Shown here in pieces: positions 20,206 to 27,822 of a stretch of DNA of 32,403 nucleotides. The notes under the pieces are model-generated. The model did no database searches and had not been told where the DNA came from. It saw only the letters and a list, made by a program, of their open reading frames with translations. Within the stretch, counting starts at the first letter, position 1. Every line of letters begins with the position of its first letter. The stretch covers positions 1 through 32,403 of the forward strand of contig JAHRAN010000041.1 of NCBI GenBank assembly GCA_020027245.1, in the 5' to 3' direction. The translations under genes were made by a program, and so were the position numbers. Origin of the DNA: Myxococcota bacterium. Lineage in GTDB: Bacteria > Myxococcota_A > UBA9160 > UBA6930.

Positions 20206-21759
20206 ATGCCTGCGTCGAAACCCACCGAGCCCCCGGCTTCTTCTGGCGTTCGCATCGAGCCGGTTCGCTTCCGCCCCGCTGCCGAGGCGCAAGCCGCCGC
20301 CGACGATGCGCCGCCGGCACAGTCCAGCCGTCGAGCCGCCACCCTCAAGCTCGTGTCGGTGCCGCTCTTTCTGTTTCTGGCGCTCGCTGCGTTGTTGTAT
20401 TACCGAACGCGGCCAGCGGAGGGCGAGTTGGCGGCGCAGGACGAACCGGCAGCGGTGACGGCGCCACGTCCGCGCGCCACAGCACAGCCGCCGCCAGCGT
20501 CACCGCCACCGACGGCGCCGACACCACCACCGCCTGCCGCCGCCGCGCTTTCGCAGCGGCGCGCCGAGCTGCAGGCGCTCTTCGCCGAGCTCGAGACCCA
20601 TGCGCCACTTTGGGCTGCCGCTGAGTTCGAAAGCGCGAAGCAGAGTTTCGAGCGCGCGCAGCAACTGACCCTCACCGGCGATGTGACGCCGGCGCGCGCG
20701 CAACTCGAGGCGACGCACACGCAATTGCGTGCGCTCATCGAGCGCGCGCCGGCGGTGCGCGACGCGGCGCTCGAAGAGGTCGAGCAGGCGCTCGCCACAG
20801 CAAATCTCGAAGCGGCGCGCGCGCCGCTCCAGGTTGCGCAGGCGATATCGAAGGATGCGACGCGGGTGCAAGCGCTGGCGCAGCGCGTGGCGACCTTCCC
20901 CGAAGTGCTGGCGCTTATCGAGGCGGGAGCGGCGCACGAGCGGGTGGGCGAGTGGCCAGCGGCGCGCCGCGCCTACGAGCGCGCGACCGAACTCGATCCC
21001 CTGTACCCGCTGGCCGCCGAGCGCCTCGAAGCGCTGACGGCGCGGCAAAGCAGAGCCGACTTCGATACCCGGCTGCGCCGCGGCCTGGCAAGGCTGACGA
21101 GTGGCGATCTCGCCCGCGCGCGCCGTGAGCTCGAGGCGGCGCTGGCGTTGCGTCCCGGTCACGCCGAGGCGCAGCGCGCGTTGCAGCAGGTCGAAAGCGA
21201 GGCGCGCGCCGCCGCCTTCGACAAGCTGGTCGAGGCAGCAGCGCAGGCGGAGGCGCGCGAGGCCTGGGCGCAAGCGCTCGCTCACTACAAGGCCGCGCTC
21301 GCGCAAGATCCCGGCCTGGCTTCGCTGCGTGAGGGCGCAGCCCGCAGCGAGTTGCGCGCGCAGTTGGATGAGCGCCTCGAATGGTTCGCCGCCGATCGCA
21401 CGCGGCTCTTTGCGCCGAACCCGCTGACGGAAGTGCGCGAGCTTCTCGAGCTGGCCGCGCGGGTATCGCCACAGGGGCCGCGTCTCGAAGCGCAGACCCG
21501 CCGCGTCAGCGCGCATCTGCAAGTCGCAAGCCAGCGGTTTCCGGTCGAAGTCAACTCCGACGGGCTGACCGAGGTGACTGCCCTGAAGCATGGAACGCTC
21601 GGCGTCTTCACCACGCAGCGCATTGAACTGCGCCCCGGCGTCTGGAACTTTGTCGGCACGCGCAAGGGCTACCGCGATGTGCGGCGTACGCTGACGCTCA
21701 GACCGAAGCCCGGCGACGCGCCATCGCGCGTGGTGTTGCGTTGCACGGAGCCCATCTGA
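20206..21759 (+). CDS. Membrane-anchored TPR-rich protein with PEGA-like C-terminus (cluster gene 3)
   Basis: One TM (LVSVPLFLFLALAALLYY), Pro-rich spacer, repeated A/E/R helical pairs (GEWPAARRAYERATELDPLYPLAAERLEAL), C-terminal LGVFTTQRIELRPGVWNFVGTRKGYRDVRRTLTL. Confidence 0.78.
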   Translation: MPASKPTEPPASSGVRIEPVRFRPAAEAQAAADDAPPAQSSRRAATLKLVSVPLFLFLALAALLYYRTRPAEGELAAQDEPAAVTAPRPRATAQPPPASPPPTAPTPPPPAAAALSQRRAELQALFAELETHAPLWAAAEFESAKQSFERAQQLTLTGDVTPARAQLEATHTQLRALIERAPAVRDAALEEVEQALATANLEAARAPLQVAQAISKDATRVQALAQRVATFPEVLALIEAGAAHERVGEWPAARRAYERATELDPLYPLAAERLEALTARQSRADFDTRLRRGLARLTSGDLARARRELEAALALRPGHAEAQRALQQVESEARAAAFDKLVEAAAQAEAREAWAQALAHYKAALAQDPGLASLREGAARSELRAQLDERLEWFAADRTRLFAPNPLTEVRELLELAARVSPQGPRLEAQTRRVSAHLQVASQRFPVEVNSDGLTEVTALKHGTLGVFTTQRIELRPGVWNFVGTRKGYRDVRRTLTLRPKPGDAPSRVVLRCTEPI

Positions 21760-21773
21760 ATGGGCGGCAGCAG

Positions 21774-24197
21774 ATGATCGAAGCCATCGTCGTAATCCAG
21801 AACCGCGAGGAGCAGCGGCACGGCCCCGGTGCGCGCCTCGAACTCGGCGGCGACGCATCGGTGATTCCGCTTCCCGGCGCGCCGCCGCTTTTGGCTTGCA
21901 TCGAGTTGAGCGACGGGCAGGTGTTTCTCGATGCGGCCGCCGGCGCCAACCTGCGGGTGAACGGCGCGAGGCTCGGCGCCGGCGATGCGCGGCTGCTTCA
22001 GGCTGGCGACCTGATCGAGTTGCCCGGCGGCGGCGCGACGATCGAGTGCCGGGGCGGCGGCGCGGAGTTGCGCCTGCGGGTCGTGGCCGATGCCCCTCCC
22101 GCGCCGACGGTCGAGGCTTCCGGCGAGACCACGCCCGAGGCGCCCATCATCAAGCCGGAGCGCGTGCGGCGCGCGGTCGCAAAGACGCCGCCCGCCGCGC
22201 TGCTGGCCGGCGGCGCTCGGCGCTGGCGCATTCCCATCGTGGTGCTGGCGATTGCGCTGCCCTTCGTCGCTCTCGGCATCCTCAGCCTGCTGGCCGTGCC
22301 CGTCGAGATTCGGATCGAGCCGCCGCCCGATTCATGGCGCGCGAGCAACTCGCTGCTGCGCCTGAACTTCGGCGGGCGCGTGCTGCTGCTGCCGGGCGCG
22401 CACCGGCTGCGCGCCGAGCGCGAGGGGTATCACCCGCTCGACCTCGAGTACCGGGTGAGCGACGCCGAAGGTCAACGGGTGACGCTGCAGATGCAACCGC
22501 TTCCGGGCATTCTCGAAGTCAGCAGCGCGCCGGTCAGCGGGCGAGCCGTATTCATAGACGGGGAGGCGCGGGGCGTGACGCCGCTGCGCGGGTTGAAACT
22601 CCCCGGCGGCCGCCACCGCATCCGGGTGCGGGGCGACGACTATCAGGACTTCGAGACCGAGCTTGTGATCGAGGGTTTGGGGCGCGTGCAGCAGTTGGCG
22701 GTGCAACTGCGTCCGGCCTGGGCCGTGGTGCATGTCAACACCCGGCCGCCGGGCGCCACGGTGGCGGTTGACGGGACGGAGCGCGGCGTGACGCCGGCTG
22801 CGCTCGAACTCAAAGCCGGCGCGCACACCTTGCGCTTCACGCGGGATGGCTTCCGCCCCGTGCTTCAGTCGCTGGTCGCAGAGGCGGACACGGAAGTGAC
22901 TCTGCCCGATGTGGTGCTTGGCGCCGCCGTCGGGCGGCTGGTCGTCGAGACCGAGCCCCGTGGCGCGCGGCTCAGCGTGGATGGCCTGGACCGGGGCGCC
23001 ACGCCGTTGTCTCTCGACCTCGACCCGGGGCGCCACAGCCTGCAACTTTTCACGCCCGGTTACGCGCGCCTCGAGCACAGCGTCACGATCGAAAGCCGAA
23101 AGACCGAGCGGTTGAAGCTTCGCCTCGAAGCCATGTATGGCGAGATTGACTTGCGGGTTGCGCCCTCGGGCGCGCAGGTGCGGGTGGGCGACGACGAGCC
23201 CTTCGTCGGAAGCCGCGTGCTGCGCCTCATCGCCCTGCCGCACCCGATCGAGATTTCACTCGACGGTTACGGCGCGGAGCAACTCAGCGTGACGCCCCGT
23301 CCGGGAGAGCGGCGCGTGGTCAGCGTCCAACTGGAGACGCTGCGCGCGCTGCGTGAGGCGCGTCGTCCGCAGGTCATCGAGACGAAGGCGGGTCAGAAGC
23401 TGCTGCTGCTGCGGCCCGGTCGCTTCTCGCTCGGGAGTTCGCGCCGTGAAGCCGCGCGGCGCGCGAACGAGGCGCTCTACGAGGTGCAACTCACCCGGGC
23501 CTACTACCTGGGCGAGCAGGAGGTGACGAACGCGCAGTACCGGCTCTTCGACCCGAGCCATGCCTCGGGCCGCTTCGCCTCCCACAATCTCGATGCGGAT
23601 GAGCAGCCGGTGGTGGCCGTCGGCTGGGAGCAGGCTGCGCATTACTGCAACTGGTTGAGTGCGCAACAGGGCTTGCCGCTCGCCTATCCACCGGATGCGT
23701 CGGGTCGTCCGCAACGCGCAGCCGTGCCCAACACGGGGTACCGCCTGCCGACGGAGGCCGAATGGGTCTGGGCCGCGCGCTATCGGGGCGGCCAGCGCAC
23801 CCCGGCGCCGCGTTACGACTGGGGTTCCGAGCTGCCGCCCCCCGCCGGCGCTGGCAACTTCGCCGACCTCGGCGCGCATCCGACGCTCAGCAACGTGCTG
23901 CGTGCGTATCGCGATGGCTTCATCGCAAGCGCCCCGTCGAGCGCCGGCGTGGCGAACCCGCTCGGCTTCTTCGGCCTGGCCGGCAATGTGGCCGAGTGGA
24001 TGAACGACGCCTACGCGACGCCGAAAGCCGGCGCGCTGCTGCGCGATCCACGCGGCCCCGGCGAGGGCGAGCACCATGTCATCCGCGGCGCGAGTTGGCG
24101 CCACTGGAGTGAGACCCAACTTCGGTCTAGCTTCCGGGACTATGGCAGCAAGCCCCGCGACGACCTGGGGTTCCGCCTTGCGCGCAGCGGCGACTGA
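21774..24197 (+). CDS. FHA-like / TM / PEGA-repeat / SUMF1-fold (formylglycine-generating-enzyme-like) protein (cluster gene 4)
   Basis: TM IPIVVLAIALPFVALGILSLL; PEGA repeats (VHVNTRPPGATVAVDGTERGVTPAALELKAGAHTLRFTRDGF and others); SUMF1-type YYLGEQEVTNAQYRLF, YRLPTEAEWVWAARY, GLAGNVAEWMND, VIRGASW...LGFRLAR. Confidence 0.9.
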   Translation: MIEAIVVIQNREEQRHGPGARLELGGDASVIPLPGAPPLLACIELSDGQVFLDAAAGANLRVNGARLGAGDARLLQAGDLIELPGGGATIECRGGGAELRLRVVADAPPAPTVEASGETTPEAPIIKPERVRRAVAKTPPAALLAGGARRWRIPIVVLAIALPFVALGILSLLAVPVEIRIEPPPDSWRASNSLLRLNFGGRVLLLPGAHRLRAEREGYHPLDLEYRVSDAEGQRVTLQMQPLPGILEVSSAPVSGRAVFIDGEARGVTPLRGLKLPGGRHRIRVRGDDYQDFETELVIEGLGRVQQLAVQLRPAWAVVHVNTRPPGATVAVDGTERGVTPAALELKAGAHTLRFTRDGFRPVLQSLVAEADTEVTLPDVVLGAAVGRLVVETEPRGARLSVDGLDRGATPLSLDLDPGRHSLQLFTPGYARLEHSVTIESRKTERLKLRLEAMYGEIDLRVAPSGAQVRVGDDEPFVGSRVLRLIALPHPIEISLDGYGAEQLSVTPRPGERRVVSVQLETLRALREARRPQVIETKAGQKLLLLRPGRFSLGSSRREAARRANEALYEVQLTRAYYLGEQEVTNAQYRLFDPSHASGRFASHNLDADEQPVVAVGWEQAAHYCNWLSAQQGLPLAYPPDASGRPQRAAVPNTGYRLPTEAEWVWAARYRGGQRTPAPRYDWGSELPPPAGAGNFADLGAHPTLSNVLRAYRDGFIASAPSSAGVANPLGFFGLAGNVAEWMNDAYATPKAGALLRDPRGPGEGEHHVIRGASWRHWSETQLRSSFRDYGSKPRDDLGFRLARSGD

Positions 24198-24204
24198 GGC
24201 GAGG

Positions 24205-24495
24205 GTGTTGCGCGTCGCGCTGCTGCTCGTGGCGCTGCTTGGCTTTGCCGCGCCGGCGCTGGCCCAGCCCGAGCCGCCCGGGGCGCCAGCGCGCCCCGTC
24301 CCGCCCGTTGACCGCGCCGAGCCGCTGCCGGAAGGTACCGAGCCGTCGGCGGCTGAGGGCGCGCCGGCGCAAAGCCCGCCGCCCGACAAAGCGGTGGGCG
24401 ACGAGGGCGCGGCGCCCGGGCGCAGCCCGGAAATTTTCGTGCCCTCACAGGAGGTCGCGCCGGGCGCGATCGTCGCGTTCCCTGCCGACATCTGA
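24205..24495 (+). CDS. Small exported Pro-rich protein (cluster gene 5)
   Basis: GTG start; signal peptide VLRVALLLVALLGFAAPALAQ; ends SPEIFVPSQEVAPGAIVAFPADI. Confidence 0.65.
   Translation: MLRVALLLVALLGFAAPALAQPEPPGAPARPVPPVDRAEPLPEGTEPSAAEGAPAQSPPPDKAVGDEGAAPGRSPEIFVPSQEVAPGAIVAFPADI
24280..24336 (+). repeat. Palindromic repeat family, locus 4 (single unit inside the CDS 24205-24495)
   Basis: GGGGCGCCAGCGCGCCCC GTCCCGCCCGTTGACCGCGCCGAGCCGCTGCCGGAAGG, encoding GAPARPVPPVDRAEPLPEG. Confidence 0.78.
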
Positions 24496-24528
24496 AGCAT
24501 CTCATCCGTACATCAATTGGAGAAACAG

Positions 24529-25329
24529 ATGAAGCGAGCGTTCCCCTTCGAGTTCATCTATCAGGTGCTGGCGCTGTTGATCGCCTTCGTGCTGGTGCAC
24601 ACGGCGTATGTCACGGTGATTCGCCCGGCGGCCGCCGCCATCGAGGCTGAGCAGCGCTTTCATCTGACCCGGGATCCCGGCTACATCCCGGAGCGCTCCG
24701 CCTTCGTGGTGCTGCGCGACTTCGAGCAGGAAATGTGTCTGGTGCTCATGCTCTGGGCGATGGCGATCATGGGTTACAAGGCGCTGCTCGTCTGGCGCGA
24801 GCGGGGGCTGCTCGAACACGATCTGCTGAAGGCGCCGGCGGGCGCGCGCATTCTGCCCGAGGACGGGCGCGACTACGTGCGTCACCTCGAGTCTTTCGAC
24901 AAGGGCGATCAGCAGCACTTTCTACCGCGTTGTCTCTCCGCCGCGCTGCACCGCTTCGCTGCGACACGGGATATTTATGATGTGTCGGCCATGACCCGCG
25001 CCATGTGCGAGTCCGAAAGCGAGCGCCTCGAGTCGGAGCTTTCGATGGTGCGCTACATCGCCTGGGCGATTCCATCCATCGGTTTCATCGGCACGGTGCG
25101 GGGTATCGGTCAGGCGCTCGGGCTCGCCCATCAGGCCATGGATGGCAACATTACCGGCGTTACCGAAAGCCTCGGCGTGGCCTTCAACAGCACCTTCATC
25201 GCGCTGCTGCTCAGCTTGCTGCTGATGTTTCTGGTGCACCAGCTTCAGCTTCAGCAGGAGCGTCTGGTGCGCGACGCTGGAAGTTACTGCGACCGCGAAC
25301 TCGTGCAGAAGATGTCGGTTCCGTCGTGA
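24529..25329 (+). CDS. MotA/TolQ/ExbB-type proton channel family protein (cluster gene 6)
   Basis: TM pairs; signature YIAWAIPSIGFIGTVRGIGQALGLA and GVTESLGVAFNSTFIALLLSLLLMFLVHQ. Confidence 0.88.
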   Translation: MKRAFPFEFIYQVLALLIAFVLVHTAYVTVIRPAAAAIEAEQRFHLTRDPGYIPERSAFVVLRDFEQEMCLVLMLWAMAIMGYKALLVWRERGLLEHDLLKAPAGARILPEDGRDYVRHLESFDKGDQQHFLPRCLSAALHRFAATRDIYDVSAMTRAMCESESERLESELSMVRYIAWAIPSIGFIGTVRGIGQALGLAHQAMDGNITGVTESLGVAFNSTFIALLLSLLLMFLVHQLQLQQERLVRDAGSYCDRELVQKMSVPS

Positions 25330-26768
25330 ACCCGGACGGCGTTCACCTGATTTCCATCAGCGACGCCCAACTGGCGCTGCTCGGCTCCGACGGTGTGCTG
25401 CACAGCGAGCCCGGCGCGGCCATCACCGTCGGCAAGCAGTTGCTCTTCGGCCGGGACGCGACCCGCGCGTTGCGGCGCAGGCCACGGGCTGCTGTACGAA
25501 GTTTCTGGTCGGAACTCGGTCACGAACAAAGCGCCGATGGCCAGAGCCATGCCGAGCTGGCGCACGCCCAACTCGGGGCGCTCTGGCGAAGCAAAGCTTC
25601 GCCGGATGACCCGGCGGTGCTGATCGTCCCGCCCTATTACTTTGATCGCGACCAACTGGGCCTGCTGCTCGGCATCGCCGAGGACTGCGGCATAAGAGTG
25701 CGTGCGATGGTCGAGTCGCCGGTGGCGGCGAGTTGCGAACCCTGGCCCGATGTCGCGCTGCTGCATCTCGAACTCGATGAGAACGACTGCGTGCTGACCC
25801 TGCTCGATCAGGAAGAAGGCGTGCGGCGGCGCGAGTGCCGGGTGCTGGCCGACCACGGCCTGTGGCGTTACCGCGAAGCGCTGTTGCAGCAGGCGTCGCG
25901 CGCTTTTCTGACATCGCCCACACGCTTCGATGTATTCGGCAGCGGGGACAGCGAGCAGGCTGTCTTCGATGCCCTGTTCGAAGCGCCGCCCACCGCTTCG
26001 GGCGAGAGCGAGGGTTGCATGTTGAGCGTCGTGTACCGGGGCCGCCGCTACGAGGCGCCGCTCGAAGCCAGCGCCTTCGAGACCGCCGCCGCAAAGCTGG
26101 TGCAGGCCATCCGCGGTTTCGTCGCGCGCGCGGGCGGTGCTGCGGCGCCGCTCGGCATTCAACTTGGCGCGCGCGCGGCCGCGCTGCCCGGTCTCGTCGC
26201 CGCCCTGCAGAATCTCGACGCCGCCAAGCTCCGGTGCCTGCCGCCGAATGCGGACCTCGAGGGCGCGCGCGCGCGGCTCGCCAGCTTCGGCCCGGACGAG
26301 GCGGTGCGTCTTTTGACGACGCTGTCATGGCCCACGGGCGGCGGACGAGCCGAAGCGTCTCGTCCCCAGTCTGCTGACCGGCGCCGCCCGGGCGCGGCGC
26401 CTGCCGAACGAGCCGAAGCAGCTCGTCCCCAGTCTGCTGACCGGCGCCGCCCGGGCGCGGCGCCTGCCGGAGCCGCGCCCACCCCAACGCACCTGCGGGT
26501 TGGCGACCTGCTGCACGCGCTCGGCGCGAATCCCCTGCTTCTCGAGGCGACGGGTCAGCCCTTGCCCGCAAAGGCGAAGCAAAGCGCAGCCGGTCTCGAG
26601 GTGTCGCTGCGCGCAGGTCAGGTGTTTCTGAATGGCGAAGCCGCGCGCGCGGCAGAGCGGAACGGCAAAACCTTCGACCCTGCGCAACCGCTCGCGCTCG
26701 GCGACCGCATCGCGCTCAAAACGGGGGTCGAACTTCACTTCGTGGCGGTTACCCGGGATGGCGCGTAA
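25326..26768 (+). CDS. Degenerate Hsp70/actin-like ATPase-fold protein with C-terminal FHA-like segment (cluster gene 7)
   Basis: GTG start overlapping upstream TGA; SDGVLHSEPGAAITVGKQLLFGRDATRALRRRPRAAVRSFWSELG; VALLHLELDENDCVLTLL; GIQLGARAAALPGLVAAL; C-terminal GQVFLNGEAARAAERNGKTFDPAQPLALGDRIAL. Confidence 0.65.
   Translation: MNPDGVHLISISDAQLALLGSDGVLHSEPGAAITVGKQLLFGRDATRALRRRPRAAVRSFWSELGHEQSADGQSHAELAHAQLGALWRSKASPDDPAVLIVPPYYFDRDQLGLLLGIAEDCGIRVRAMVESPVAASCEPWPDVALLHLELDENDCVLTLLDQEEGVRRRECRVLADHGLWRYREALLQQASRAFLTSPTRFDVFGSGDSEQAVFDALFEAPPTASGESEGCMLSVVYRGRRYEAPLEASAFETAAAKLVQAIRGFVARAGGAAAPLGIQLGARAAALPGLVAALQNLDAAKLRCLPPNADLEGARARLASFGPDEAVRLLTTLSWPTGGGRAEASRPQSADRRRPGAAPAERAEAARPQSADRRRPGAAPAGAAPTPTHLRVGDLLHALGANPLLLEATGQPLPAKAKQSAAGLEVSLRAGQVFLNGEAARAAERNGKTFDPAQPLALGDRIALKTGVELHFVAVTRDGA
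26343..26470 (+). repeat. Palindromic repeat family, locus 5 (two 63-bp tandem units, in frame inside CDS 25326-26768)
   Basis: (A/G)ACGAGCCGAAGC(GT/AG)CTCGTCC CCAGTCTGCTGACC GGCGCCGCCCGGGCGCGGCGCC TGCCG, repeated with period 63 (ACGAG at 26345 and 26408). Confidence 0.9.
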
Positions 26769-27822
26769 ACGCCTCGAACCCTTCAGCATGTCCTTTCTCG
26801 ACTGCATGTCCTGCGGTTTCGGCGCCATCCTGCTGCTGTTTTTGATTCTCTCCTCGCAGGTGCGAGAGCAGAGCGAGCAGGATGTAACCGAGTTGCGGGG
26901 CGAGGCCGAGCACAGCGAGGCGCGTCTTTCCGCCGCCGAGAGTCATCTGGCGCGCCTGACCGAATTGCTGGGCGAGTTGTTCTCGCGCCGTGAAAAACTC
27001 GACGCGCGAACCCGTGGCGCCCGCGCCGCCGTGCGCGAAACCCAGGCGCCCCTGAAGCAGAACACGGCGAAGATCGAGGAGAAAGAGCAGCAGTTGGCGA
27101 GCTTGCAACTGCAACTGCTCGATCTCGAAAAGCAGAGCGAGGCGGCGCGGGCGTCGAGCGCGCTCGAGATCCGCAAACAGGGCCGGCGTCAGTATCTGAC
27201 GGGCCTTCGCATCGGCGGGCAGCGCGCGCTGATTCTGATTGACGCCTCGGCGAGCATGCTCGCCGAGGACATCGTGAATGTGCTGCGGCTGCGCAATCAG
27301 AGCGAGGCGCAGCGCCGTCGCGCGCCCAAGTGGCAGCGCGCGGTCGCCGCCGTCGAATGGCTGACAGCGACGCTGCAAAGCGGCGCCGAGTTTCAGATCT
27401 ACCTCTTCGACACCAGCGCGCGGCCAGCCCTCGAAGGCACGGCCGGAACCTGGCTCGAGGTGGACGACACGGAACTTCTGAAGCGCGCCTTCACCGCCGT
27501 CACCCGCACCGCGCCCAGCGGCGGCACCAGTCTCGACGCCGCGTTCCGCGCCATCCGCGAACTTACGCCGCTGCCCGACAATGTGTATCTGCTGGTGGAC
27601 GGCCTGCCCACGCAGGGTGGCCGGCGCACGCGGCGCGGCGTCGTGGATGGCTCGGACCGGCTCAGGCTGATGAACGGCGCGATGAAGCTGCGGCCCCGGA
27701 ACGTTCCGATCAATGTGATTCTGTTTCCCATGCAGGGCGACCCCCATGCGATGTATGCATACTGGCAACTCGCAAGGCTGAGCCGTGGCTCGCTGATTTC
27801 TCCGTCGCGGGACTGGCCCTGA
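26758..27822 (+). CDS. VWA-domain protein with N-terminal TM and coiled coil (cluster gene 8)
   Basis: MARKRLEPFSMSFLDCMSCGFGAILLLFLILSSQ TM; coiled coil; MIDAS LILIDASASML, SGGTSLDAAF, YLLVDGLPTQGG. Confidence 0.9.
   Translation: MARKRLEPFSMSFLDCMSCGFGAILLLFLILSSQVREQSEQDVTELRGEAEHSEARLSAAESHLARLTELLGELFSRREKLDARTRGARAAVRETQAPLKQNTAKIEEKEQQLASLQLQLLDLEKQSEAARASSALEIRKQGRRQYLTGLRIGGQRALILIDASASMLAEDIVNVLRLRNQSEAQRRRAPKWQRAVAAVEWLTATLQSGAEFQIYLFDTSARPALEGTAGTWLEVDDTELLKRAFTAVTRTAPSGGTSLDAAFRAIRELTPLPDNVYLLVDGLPTQGGRRTRRGVVDGSDRLRLMNGAMKLRPRNVPINVILFPMQGDPHAMYAYWQLARLSRGSLISPSRDWP

Noticed and set aside
18397-20292. 631-aa minus-strand ORF (and similar antisense ORFs 7217-9142, 20500-21858, 23256-24500, 27399-28718)
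   Set aside because: Opposite strand of well-supported genes with signal peptides or known domains; composition typical of antisense translation.
24529-25329. Zorya-type defence channel (ZorA)
   Set aside because: An ExbB/MotA-like gene is present but no ZorB-type OmpA/peptidoglycan-binding partner and no ZorC/D/E-like helicase or nuclease genes are seen; only a general analogy is kept.
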